Position numbers and translations under genes: made by a program
The notes under the pieces: generated by a model
Databases searched by the model: none
Told to the model about the DNA's origin: nothing
The model's input: the letters and a program-made list of their open reading frames with translations, nothing else
DNA from: Vibrio aquaticus
GTDB lineage: Bacteria; Pseudomonadota; Gammaproteobacteria; Enterobacterales; Vibrionaceae
Assembly: GCF_003970385.1 (NCBI RefSeq)
Contig: NZ_RXZH01000002.1
Coordinates: 1-64,000, forward strand
DNA: 64,000 bases
Direction of reading: 5' to 3'
Shown here: positions 10,065 through 18,102 of the stretch, piece by piece
Layout of the letters: every line of letters begins with the position of its first letter
Position numbering within the stretch: the stretch's first letter is position 1

Positions 10065-13000
10065 TTGATTAGATTCATATGGATGCTCAGTGTGGTGCTT
10101 TTTTCTGCACACACAATGGCGTCCAATTCCTCGTTGAAAGTATTTTATCCTTTGCCTTCTCAGGCTGAAGGTAAAGTCTTTGCGGCTAAACAATTGTTTC
10201 TATCTGATGGTGGCGGTATCTGGTTACAAGATGTTCGTAACCAAGTTTTGTTCTTTGATGGACAAAGTATTATGCCGGAAGTGGGCTCTGCTTTAGACTT
10301 CGAAGCAGAGCAAGTGGCGTTTATTGACAATGCTTTTTGGACCTTTTTCCAAAATGAAGTTTATCGAACGGTTCCCAATCAAGAAAAAGAACTGATATTT
10401 AGCCTCACGCCCGGGAGTGAAATTCTCCGTATGGGCGCTTCAAAGCGTTTTATATGGCTGTCAGATGAGCGCAACTTCTACACGTACAACGTTGATAGCA
10501 AAGAGTTTCAAACCTTCTCTCTTATGGAAGTCTATCAATATAATCAGTCTTCCAAGATCCTCATCAATGATGCTCAATTCATCTTTTCGCGCTGGGTATT
10601 AGCCACCAACGCAGGGGTTTACCTTTCTAAAGGCAATGAGTTCGAACATATTCCCAATTCAGGAAAGAACTATGTTGAGAAGCTCTATTTCTCTGATAAA
10701 CGCCGAGAGTTGATCATCGGAACACTCAATGGCTCGTTGATTTTCGATATTGTGAACCCTGCAGAACCGATCAAAACGATCGCAGGCAGCCATGTTTTAA
10801 GCATTACTGAAACTAATCAAGAGTATTGGATTGGGACAGAGAAAGGGTTGTTTGTTTATTCTTTCTTGACCGGCGAAACCAAGCGATTTGATCAAGGCTT
10901 CCTTGCCGGAAATGAACTTGCTGGTGAAAAAATTTACTCGTTGCTGAATGACAATGCGGGTGGAATTTGGATTGCGACAGACAGAGGGGTTCGTTACTTC
11001 TCTTTGTTTTCCCATAAGTTTGACCGCTTTCCTAACGCCGCGCTCTCTTTCACTAGCCGGAATGAGACGCTACTAAAATTGCTTCAGGCAACGAATCGTG
11101 ACGGCTATTGGGCACTGACCGATACCGGTGTTTATCAGATCAATTTATCAGCCCATGGCAGACGTACACCAATATTTAACGGCAAAGTCCATGATATAGA
11201 AGATCGTGATGGAGTACTTTGGCTCGCCACCGATGACGGGATTATCTGCATTGACGGCAGTAGCGGTGAGATAATAGAAGATGCACTCCCTCCCTTTCTT
11301 AAGCAGACTCGTGTCGACTTTTTGGAAATGATTGACCGCCGAGTATGGGGTGCCAGTAGAGAACACCTCTGGAGCTATGATTTAGATACGAAAAAGTTAA
11401 CTCAGTACGGCTCTGAGTGGATGCTCGAAAAATATCTTCCTGCTCAATTAACTGAGATGAAAGTGACGAAGCAAGGTGCGTTAGTCTTGGGGACAGAGCA
11501 TGGCGTTTACTTACTGCGAGATGGGCAAGTGCTCTTTGTTGGAGAGAGCGTACCTTTCGGTGAGGTCATTGATATCGCTCAGCCGTCAAAGGATGAAGTG
11601 TGGGTTGCGGCTCGTTATGGTTTGTATGAGCTCAGTTTGCACCAAAGCCAAGTTAAACCACTCACCATGGTTAATGGCCATATTACCCCGAAATGTTTGC
11701 TGCAAAATCAAGACGGGATATGGTTAACTTCCTCTGCGGGCCTGTCTCGTTATGACAAAAGTGGTGAGGTTATCCATCATTATGGTGAACCTTTTGGCCT
11801 GATTAATAATGAGTTCTCACCTGGATTATGTAGCTACAGTAGTGACAATAATCGAGTTCTCTTGCTAGGCACAAAGAGTAGCTTGGTGAAAGTGAATACT
11901 CACGAATTGGTAGTAAGTCGACTCCCAGAAGTTCAAGTGATCTTCAGTCAAGTGAAACGAGACCAGCAGCTTTACTCGCTCGGAATTACATTCTCAACGA
12001 AACCCAAACTAGACTACCGAGAATCCATCACTTTTCAGTTTGGCGTGATCCCAAGAGCGGATAATTTGGATTTAGAATACCGACTGAATGATAACTCTGA
12101 GTGGCTCCAACTTGATGGCACGACATTGACGATCCAGCATTTAATGCCGGGTCACTACAAGCTTGATGTTCGTGCTCTGCGTGGTGGAAAGGTGCAGGGG
12201 CAGAGTGAAAGCTACTCTTTCTCTGTAACAGAGCCATGGTTTATGACCACCAGTGCGATTGTGGCTTATATCGTTATCTTTATTTTAGTGGTTATCTCTG
12301 CTGTTTATTGGCGTTCAAGGCTGATGTCAGCGGCGAACCGAGAACTAAAAGGGCAAGTCGCGCTCAAAACCAACCAATTACGTCACCAAAGTCGAATCTT
12401 GCTGACGAATAACCAGCAACTCCGTAAGCAACTGCAAGTGAGAAGGCTGATTTTCTTGCAATCGGTTTCCGCTTTAAAAGACAAATTGAAACTGTTGCCG
12501 ATAGGGGAGGCTACGCCTAACTCGGTCGTGCAGCATGTCACACGTGAGCTGGATCTGATTGCCAATACTCGCTCCACCAATGGCAGTGCTCTGCCGGTGC
12601 ACAACCTAACTTTAACGCTGCAATCAGCCTTAAGTGGTTGGAAAGATGAACTCACCAAGGCGGGCATTAGCGTTGAACTAGACGCTGAAGATGAACTTTA
12701 TATAGGTTTGGTCAACTTCAATCTGGATGAGATATTCAGTCTATTATTTGATGGTGTGATAAAACGTTGTTACCGAAATCAAACAGTGATTATTCAGTTG
12801 GTTCACCGAGATGAGACGGTGACGTTTTCCATGCTTGATCAAGGTGAAGGGTTAGATAGTGCGTCTATGCTGACTTCTACCGTGCAAAACCTTCGCTCTT
12901 TGGTTGAGCAAAGTGGCGGGGAAATGAGTATTCATGTGTCAGACGAAAGAAATCTGCTGGAGCTTACTTGGCAAGCCAGTGATATTTTTGATGAGCACTC

Positions 13001-13370
13001 AATAGTGACAGTGAATAATAATAGTGAGAGCCCACTACTGAATGATGATGACCCTTGGTTAGAGAAGGTTGTCAAACTGGTTGAAGAAAACTATGCCGAC
13101 CCTGACTTTAGTACATCATCAGCAGCAAAACTGTTGTTTGTTTCGGAGCGTAGCCTCCAGCGGCGTTTGAAGTCGGCCATCGAGAAAACATTTACCGAGT
13201 ATCTTACCGAGGTGCGCTTAGATAATGCCTGTCGCCGTTTGCTGGCTGGAGAGAAAGTATCAGACGTTGCCTTCGAGTGTGGGTTTAATGACCCTTCTTA
13301 TTTTAGTCAACGATTCAAACATCGTTTTGGCATGTCTCCGACTCAGTTTATCGAACAGCAAGATAAGTAA
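10065..13370 (+). CDS. Membrane-spanning propeller/AraC hybrid transcription regulator
   Basis: 1101 residues, probable TTG start at 10065 with AGGGA 9 bases upstream (an ATG at 10083 is the alternative). Order: signal sequence (VVLFSAHTMA); repeated propeller motifs of the two-component-regulator type (GGIWIATDRGVRYFS, GVLWLATDDGIICID, DGIWLTSSAGLSRYD) to about residue 630; a Y_Y_Y-like domain about 655-720; a membrane helix about 727-748; a coiled segment; a degenerate histidine-kinase ATPase region about 865-970 that keeps DQGEG (about residue 925) and EQSGGEMSI but lacks the N-box asparagine; and an AraC-type DNA-binding domain about 995-1098 (VSDVAFECGFNDPSYFSQRF). No receiver domain and no clear phospho-acceptor histidine are visible. 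It resembles hybrid two-component regulators stripped of phosphotransfer. The ligand and targets are unknown; neighbours are zinc and iron uptake genes. Confidence 0.85.
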   Translation: MIRFIWMLSVVLFSAHTMASNSSLKVFYPLPSQAEGKVFAAKQLFLSDGGGIWLQDVRNQVLFFDGQSIMPEVGSALDFEAEQVAFIDNAFWTFFQNEVYRTVPNQEKELIFSLTPGSEILRMGASKRFIWLSDERNFYTYNVDSKEFQTFSLMEVYQYNQSSKILINDAQFIFSRWVLATNAGVYLSKGNEFEHIPNSGKNYVEKLYFSDKRRELIIGTLNGSLIFDIVNPAEPIKTIAGSHVLSITETNQEYWIGTEKGLFVYSFLTGETKRFDQGFLAGNELAGEKIYSLLNDNAGGIWIATDRGVRYFSLFSHKFDRFPNAALSFTSRNETLLKLLQATNRDGYWALTDTGVYQINLSAHGRRTPIFNGKVHDIEDRDGVLWLATDDGIICIDGSSGEIIEDALPPFLKQTRVDFLEMIDRRVWGASREHLWSYDLDTKKLTQYGSEWMLEKYLPAQLTEMKVTKQGALVLGTEHGVYLLRDGQVLFVGESVPFGEVIDIAQPSKDEVWVAARYGLYELSLHQSQVKPLTMVNGHITPKCLLQNQDGIWLTSSAGLSRYDKSGEVIHHYGEPFGLINNEFSPGLCSYSSDNNRVLLLGTKSSLVKVNTHELVVSRLPEVQVIFSQVKRDQQLYSLGITFSTKPKLDYRESITFQFGVIPRADNLDLEYRLNDNSEWLQLDGTTLTIQHLMPGHYKLDVRALRGGKVQGQSESYSFSVTEPWFMTTSAIVAYIVIFILVVISAVYWRSRLMSAANRELKGQVALKTNQLRHQSRILLTNNQQLRKQLQVRRLIFLQSVSALKDKLKLLPIGEATPNSVVQHVTRELDLIANTRSTNGSALPVHNLTLTLQSALSGWKDELTKAGISVELDAEDELYIGLVNFNLDEIFSLLFDGVIKRCYRNQTVIIQLVHRDETVTFSMLDQGEGLDSASMLTSTVQNLRSLVEQSGGEMSIHVSDERNLLELTWQASDIFDEHSIVTVNNNSESPLLNDDDPWLEKVVKLVEENYADPDFSTSSAAKLLFVSERSLQRRLKSAIEKTFTEYLTEVRLDNACRRLLAGEKVSDVAFECGFNDPSYFSQRFKHRFGMSPTQFIEQQDK

Positions 13371-13550
13371 TCTACCTTCCACACTCATTGGCCACAGGTT
13401 AGTGAGTGTACCTATATCTCGATTCCCTTCCGTCTGCTTTCCGATTCATCCGAATTAGCATTACTTGAGCAAGGCCAATAGCACATTCACAAGTCGCCAG
13501 AGTATGTTTATAGGTGTTGACAGCCGTTTAGTCTATTTCTTTACAATCTT

Positions 13551-13656
13551 GAGTGCTGAGTGCTGAGTGCTGAGTGCTGAGTGCTGAGTGCTGAGTGCTG
13601 AGTGCTGAGTGCTGAGTGCTGAGTGCTGAGTGCTGAGTGCTGAGTGCTGAGTGCTG
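13551..13656. repeat. 7-bp tandem repeat (GAGTGCT), about 15 copies
   Basis: An uninterrupted run of GAGTGCT (AGCACTC on the other strand) covering 106 bp, about 15.1 units with no visible mismatch. Perfect arrays of this kind are prone to slipped-strand copy-number change. It is not a CRISPR because there are no spacers. Confidence 0.96.
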
Positions 13657-13683
13657 GAGGTAGAGGAGAAAGAAAAAAAATAT

Positions 13684-13712
13684 CGTGGTATAGCCGGGGG
13701 GACTATACCACG
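13684..13712. repeat. Perfect 10-bp inverted repeat
   Basis: CGTGGTATAG (13684-13693) and CTATACCACG (13703-13712) flank a G-rich 9-base spacer. There is no T tract, so it is not a standard terminator. It may be an intergenic palindromic element or a transcript-end structure for the regulator gene. Confidence 0.7.
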
Positions 13713-13743
13713 GGTGCCAATGACACCTTCGCTTGCTGCCGGA

Positions 13744-13761
13744 GTGACGCTGCTGCGTCAC
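13744..13761. repeat. Perfect 7-bp inverted repeat
   Basis: GTGACGC and GCGTCAC around a TGCT loop, 31 bp after the larger palindrome. The pair may be parts of one dispersed REP-like element. Confidence 0.6.
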
Positions 13762-14023
13762 CTCTGGAATTCAATATCTTCAAGGGAGTTCCTCGTTGAC
13801 GTGATTAACTATAACCAAGCCGACTTATTTTACTTATAAAATTAACGCCAGTTAGACATAAGAAAAGCGACAGGTTTTTAAGTTTTTGTTTTTAAAGGGT
13901 ATTTGTTTGTTTTTGTTGTTCTTATCTCTGTTGCCATGCTGTTTTATAAAGTGGTTTTTAATTAAATTAACGTAATTGACGTTGTTGGTTTTTACGTTTT
14001 TCACTGTTAGTTTTCTGCAAAGA

Positions 14024-14037
14024 TTGATTTCAGACAA
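14024..14037. promoter_or_regulatory. FNR-like site upstream of feoA
   Basis: TTGAT-TTCA-GACAA differs from the FNR/Anr consensus TTGAT-N4-ATCAA at one position in the right arm. It lies 76 bp before the feoA start, and feo operons are commonly induced anaerobically by FNR. An AT-rich stretch at 14080-14100 could hold a Fur site but is too degenerate to call. Confidence 0.35.
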
Positions 14038-14112
14038 GATTTGTTACATCTATCGAGGATAGTATTGTAAGCGTTAATACAAATATTTCTCATTTAATGT
14101 TTTGGCCTGTCT

Positions 14113-14340
14113 ATGAAACTGTCACAATTACAACAAGGGCAAAAAGCAACCATTACTAGCTTTACAGAATTGTCTAACGATATTCGAAAAAAACTGATGG
14201 TAATGGGGTTGCTCCCTAACACTCCTGTCACTCTGATCCGTAAAGCCCCGATGGGGGATCCTCTGCAAGTTGAGGTTCGTGGGGTTTCTCTCGCGGTCCG
14301 TGTCAATATTGCCGATGCGATTCAAGTGGAGGTTAAGTAA
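14113..14340 (+). CDS. feoA: Ferrous iron transport protein FeoA
   Basis: 75 residues, one SH3-like FeoA domain (MKLSQLQQGQKATITSF to the end). FeoA is a small cytosolic accessory of FeoB. The stop and the feoB start overlap in TAATG, so the genes are translationally coupled. The order feoA-feoB-feoC is that of gammaproteobacteria. Confidence 0.95.
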   Translation: MKLSQLQQGQKATITSFTELSNDIRKKLMVMGLLPNTPVTLIRKAPMGDPLQVEVRGVSLAVRVNIADAIQVEVK

Positions 14341-16616
14341 TGGAATACAAAATCTTAACTGTTGGTAACCCTAACAGTGGTAAAACGACATTATTTAATG
14401 GTCTGACCGGTGCGAAGCAGCAAGTCGGTAACTGGGCAGGGGTGACTGTCGAAAAGAAAACCGGTAAATACACACATTCTAGCGATGACTTTTTATTAAC
14501 CGACTTACCGGGTATCTATGCATTAGACAGTGGCAATGACGGCAACAGTATTGACGAGTCAATTGCCTCTCGTGCTGTACTGACTCATCCTGCCGATTTA
14601 ATCATCAACGTGGTTGATGCTACTTGTTTAGAACGCAGCTTGTATATGACCCTTCAACTGCGAGAATTAGGGCGACCAATGGTGGTTGTTCTCAATAAGA
14701 TGGATGCACTGAAACGTGAACGCCAAACGATTGATATAAAGGCGTTAGAAACCGTTTTGGGCTGCCCTGTGTTTGCGATATCAGCGAACAATAAATCGCA
14801 AGTTCATGCATTTAAAGAAAAGTTGCATAAAGCCTTGGTTCAAGGTGTTGCACTGAATGAAATCTGCCTTGATTACGGCGAAGAATTTGAAGGCGCGCTA
14901 AATCAACTTGAATCAGTCTTTGCAGAAACAGGCGAAGTTTCACAGCGCGCTTTGGCGATTCGTGCTCTTGAGAATGACTTGTTGGTCCTTAATTCACTCA
15001 GTGAGAAAGATCGAGAAACAGTCAGATCGCACCAACAGCGCATCGACTTAGACATTGATTTGCTGGTAGCGGATGTGAAATACACATTCTTGCATGACCA
15101 ATGTAAAAAAGTACGCCGTACCGAAGGTAAGCTGAGTCATAGCTTTACTGAGAAAGTTGACCAAGTGATCTTAAATAAATGGGTGGGTGTGCCATTCTTC
15201 TTTGTTGTGATGTACTTGATGTTTATGTTCTCAATCAACGTCGGTAGTGCGTTTATCGACTTTTTTGATATTGGTGTAGGTGCTTTATTGGTGGATGGTG
15301 GGCATTACCTGCTTGATGACCATTTACCGATTTGGTTAGTAACGCTGATTGCCGATGGCGTCGGTGGTGGTATTCAAACGGTCGCCACCTTCATCCCTGT
15401 CATTGCTTGCTTGTACCTGTTCTTGGCTGTGCTTGAAAGCTCTGGCTATATGTCTCGCGCTGCATTTGTGCTTGATAAGGTTATGCAAAAAATCGGCTTG
15501 CCGGGCAAAGCCTTCGTGCCACTGGTATTAGGTTTTGGTTGTAATGTCCCTTCTATCATGGCGACACGTACGCTAGATCAAGAACGTGAACGTAAATTGG
15601 CCGCTTCGATGGCTCCGTTTATGTCTTGCGGCGCGCGACTTCCAGTTTACGCACTCTTCGCGGCAGCATTCTTTCCTCAAAACGGCCAAAACGTTGTATT
15701 TGCGTTATACCTATTAGGTATCGTTGCGGCGGTATTTACCGGTTTGGTTTTGAAGAAAACCCTTTACCCTGGCTCTAGCGATAGCTTAGTGATGGAAATG
15801 CCAGACTACGAATTGCCAACGATGCGTAATGTCGTGATCAAAACATGGCAAAAGCTAAAACGCTTTGTATTGGGCGCAGGTAAGACGATTGTGGTTGTGG
15901 TGACGATTCTAAGCTTCCTAAACTCTGTGGGTACCGATGGGTCATTTGGTAACGAAGACAGCGAAAGCTCAGTGCTCTCGAAAGCGTCTCAAGTAGTGAC
16001 GCCAATCTTTGCGCCTATGGGAGTGGAAGAAGACAACTGGCCAGCAACCGTTGGTATCATCACTGGTATTTTTGCTAAAGAAGCGGTTGTGGGTACGTTA
16101 AACAGTCTATATGCTCCCGCTGATTCGGAAGAGAGCGAATTTGACCTAATGGCGAGCCTAGAGGAAGCGGTGATGTCGATTCCTGATAATCTGGCTGGTC
16201 TGAGCTACTCTGATCCATTAGGTATTGAAGTGGGTGACTTGTCCGACAATGCTGCCGTAGCAGAAGAGCAAGAAGTGGATGCGTCGATCTTTGGCAATCT
16301 AAAAGGACACTTTGTATCGAGTAATGCCGCATTCTCATACTTAATCTTTATTCTGCTTTATACGCCTTGTGTTGCTGCAATGGGCGCTTACGTGCGCGAG
16401 TTTGGCCAGAAGTACGCACGCTTTATCGCTGTCTGGACGATGGGTTTGGCTTACGGAAGTGCAACGCTGTATTACCAAGTGACACACTTTGCAGCTCATC
16501 CTATGACGAGTTCAGTTTGGATTGCGGTAATTCTTGGCGTTAGCGCGATGACTTATCGTCTATTGAAAGCGGCGGGCATAAAACAAAACCAAGTATTAGA
16601 GGCGCAAGTAGCATGA
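14340..16616 (+). CDS. feoB: Ferrous iron transporter FeoB
   Basis: 758 residues. The N-terminal G domain has P-loop GNPNSGKTTLFN (residues 9-20), the switch region WAGVTVEKKTG, DLPGIYALD (G3) and NKMD (G4). The membrane part begins near residue 280 and contains the Gate motifs GFGCNVPSIMATR and MSCGARLPVYALFAAAFF, with conserved cysteines. FeoB moves Fe(II) across the inner membrane. The feoC start overlaps its stop by 4 bp. Confidence 0.97.
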   Translation: MEYKILTVGNPNSGKTTLFNGLTGAKQQVGNWAGVTVEKKTGKYTHSSDDFLLTDLPGIYALDSGNDGNSIDESIASRAVLTHPADLIINVVDATCLERSLYMTLQLRELGRPMVVVLNKMDALKRERQTIDIKALETVLGCPVFAISANNKSQVHAFKEKLHKALVQGVALNEICLDYGEEFEGALNQLESVFAETGEVSQRALAIRALENDLLVLNSLSEKDRETVRSHQQRIDLDIDLLVADVKYTFLHDQCKKVRRTEGKLSHSFTEKVDQVILNKWVGVPFFFVVMYLMFMFSINVGSAFIDFFDIGVGALLVDGGHYLLDDHLPIWLVTLIADGVGGGIQTVATFIPVIACLYLFLAVLESSGYMSRAAFVLDKVMQKIGLPGKAFVPLVLGFGCNVPSIMATRTLDQERERKLAASMAPFMSCGARLPVYALFAAAFFPQNGQNVVFALYLLGIVAAVFTGLVLKKTLYPGSSDSLVMEMPDYELPTMRNVVIKTWQKLKRFVLGAGKTIVVVVTILSFLNSVGTDGSFGNEDSESSVLSKASQVVTPIFAPMGVEEDNWPATVGIITGIFAKEAVVGTLNSLYAPADSEESEFDLMASLEEAVMSIPDNLAGLSYSDPLGIEVGDLSDNAAVAEEQEVDASIFGNLKGHFVSSNAAFSYLIFILLYTPCVAAMGAYVREFGQKYARFIAVWTMGLAYGSATLYYQVTHFAAHPMTSSVWIAVILGVSAMTYRLLKAAGIKQNQVLEAQVA

Positions 16617-16843
16617 TTTTGGCTGAGTTGAAAAGTCATATTGAACAGCAAGGTAGCGCATCACGCAAAGAGTTGGCGCAGCGTTTCCATCTTAGTGAAG
16701 ATGGGGTAGATGCAATGTTGTCGGTATGGATCAAGAAAGGGGTAATATCTCGCTTGGTTGACACCAATTCAGCTCAGCATGTTACGCGTGTTCGTTATAG
16801 CAAGGTAGAAAGTAATGCCTTGGCGATGACCGTCACGATGTAA
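16613..16843 (+). CDS. feoC: FeoC-like winged-helix protein
   Basis: 76 residues with a helix-turn-helix opening (MILAELKSHIEQQGSASRKE, then LAQRFHLSEDGVDAMLSVWI). It lacks the cysteine cluster found in Klebsiella or E. coli FeoC, consistent with Vibrio FeoC, which has been shown to act with FeoA and FeoB in a transporter complex rather than as a classical regulator. It overlaps feoB by 4 bp. Confidence 0.88.
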   Translation: MILAELKSHIEQQGSASRKELAQRFHLSEDGVDAMLSVWIKKGVISRLVDTNSAQHVTRVRYSKVESNALAMTVTM

Positions 16844-16865
16844 TCTTTGGTCTCAATACAAATAC

Positions 16866-16897
16866 AAATGCCGCTCTTGAAAAGAGCGGCATTTTTG
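16866..16897. terminator. Terminator after feoC
   Basis: AATGCCGCTCTT / AAGAGCGGCATT stem around GAA, followed by TTTG on the plus strand. It ends the feo operon, and the convergent gene at 16929 may also use it. Confidence 0.85.
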
Positions 16898-16928
16898 TAC
16901 TAAGAGAAACATGAGGGGTTTGGATCCC

Positions 16929-17438
16929 TTACTCGTTGTGTTGACCAAGTGCCAATAGCTTAACACCCAAACTCAGAAGAAGAATAGACGCAGGTAGGAG
17001 TAAAATTTCCCAGCTAAGTTGGTTAAAGTTAATCAAAACTAGCTCTAAGAATTTCACAAACAGAATCACGATAATGACTTCGGTCAACTTGTTCTTTAGG
17101 TGGCCAATATTGGGCGTTTTAATCCAGCTAAGCGGTTGATTCTCGGCTTGTGGGCTGTTGTCACTTTTAATAAAGAGTGTGTAGATACCATGAGCAAAAA
17201 TGAACAGGACCAAAGCGACAAGAAAGGTATCCAGTGATTTGACGATATAGCTAATGGCAATATCGGCGCTGTCTAAATGTTGAAGTTCTGCACTTGGAAC
17301 AGCACCTAACAAAAACACTTCTATTGCCGTATAGGTTTTGCTTGCACCAATAATAAACAGTAAAGCTGAACCTACCATAGAACAGATGATGGCAATCCAA
17401 CTGATGAAGCGGAAATAGTGAAAGGCTTTTTTACTCAT
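16929..17438 (-). CDS. YqhA/UPF0114 family inner membrane protein
   Basis: 169 residues with four hydrophobic segments. The segment SLDTFLVALVLFIFAHGIY and the later LKNKLTEVIIVILFVKFLEL match the UPF0114 (YqhA) family, whose function is unknown. AAGGAGAG precedes the ATG. It stands alone, convergent with feoC and in the same direction as the HIT gene upstream of it. Confidence 0.8.
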   Translation of the reverse strand: MSKKAFHYFRFISWIAIICSMVGSALLFIIGASKTYTAIEVFLLGAVPSAELQHLDSADIAISYIVKSLDTFLVALVLFIFAHGIYTLFIKSDNSPQAENQPLSWIKTPNIGHLKNKLTEVIIVILFVKFLELVLINFNQLSWEILLLPASILLLSLGVKLLALGQHNE

Positions 17439-17567
17439 GTGGCTCTCCTTAAGTTGATGAGGAGAGTATATAGAACACCACTAGTTGTGATAATCCTGCC
17501 TGTTTAAGAAAGACTATTACAAAAATGCAGGTAATCGGCCACATTAAGCAGCCGAATTAGGGATGGA

Positions 17568-17996
17568 TCAAGCTCGGGTAAACAGTTTGCTTAGTGACAG
17601 GACATTACCAATACGAGTTTGAATTTCAGTTTGCTCTTCTTCTGAACGGAACTCACCTTTGGTATTACCCCATACAGGCCCTGGCCAAGCAACATCATCT
17701 TCAAAGCGAGCGATATGGTGAATATGCAGCTGAGGAACCATGTTCCCTAGCGCACCTAGGTTCAGTTTGTTCGGCTGAAATGTCGCTTCTAATGCTTGGC
17801 TAACCGCTTGTGACTCATGTAAAAATTGCTGTTGCTCTTGCATTGGAAGGTGGTGAAGTTCTTTAAGATTCGCTCGCTTAGGGACTAGGATGACCCAAGG
17901 CACCGCGTTATCTTTATGAAGCAGCGCAATACATAGAGGAAAGTGACCAATAATCGTGGTGTCTTTCGCTAATTGAGGGTGAAGTTCAAAGCTCAT
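17568..17996 (-). CDS. HIT domain protein
   Basis: 142 residues from the ATG at 17996 (MSFELHPQLAKDTTIIGHF); an upstream frame to 18065 runs into the argS terminator. The HIT motif region reads MVPQLHIHHIARF. Two histidines of the triad are present, but the first position is Gln, a pattern seen in several bacterial HIT proteins. HIT proteins are nucleotide hydrolases or transferases; the substrate cannot be told from the sequence. Confidence 0.82.
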   Translation of the reverse strand: MSFELHPQLAKDTTIIGHFPLCIALLHKDNAVPWVILVPKRANLKELHHLPMQEQQQFLHESQAVSQALEATFQPNKLNLGALGNMVPQLHIHHIARFEDDVAWPGPVWGNTKGEFRSEEEQTEIQTRIGNVLSLSKLFTRA

Positions 17997-18043
17997 TATT
18001 ATTGTCCGATTTGAATGGATTGAAGTCAGTATACGCCAGATAA

Positions 18044-18078
18044 AACAAAAGGTTGACGCTTTCACGTCAACCTTTCTT
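18044..18078 (-). terminator. Terminator after argS
   Basis: Read on the minus strand, AAAGGTTGACG and CGTCAACCTTT form an 11-bp stem followed by TGTTTT. It lies between the argS stop (18103) and the HIT gene. Confidence 0.85.
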
Positions 18079-18102
18079 ATTACCTTAAAGCATGATGCTT
18101 AA

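Larger units (their letters stand above)
13371..14112. other. 742-bp non-coding region between the AraC regulator and feoA
   Basis: No credible gene is seen on either strand. It contains a 7-bp tandem array (13551-13656), two perfect palindromes (13684-13712 and 13744-13761), an A/T-rich stretch (about 13850-14020) and the presumed feo promoter. Short open frames here derive from the repeat array or are AT-rich chance frames. Confidence 0.8.

Noticed and set aside
13551..13656. Possible CRISPR array
   Set aside because: Units are contiguous 7-mers without spacers, and no cas genes are present.
13528..13761. Minus-strand frame of 77 residues with QHSALST repeats
   Set aside because: It is produced by translating the 7-bp DNA repeat (three units equal 7 codons); there is no ribosome site or family similarity.
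14080..14100. Fur box before feoA
   Set aside because: The AT-rich sequence matches the 19-bp consensus only loosely; not enough to report as a site.
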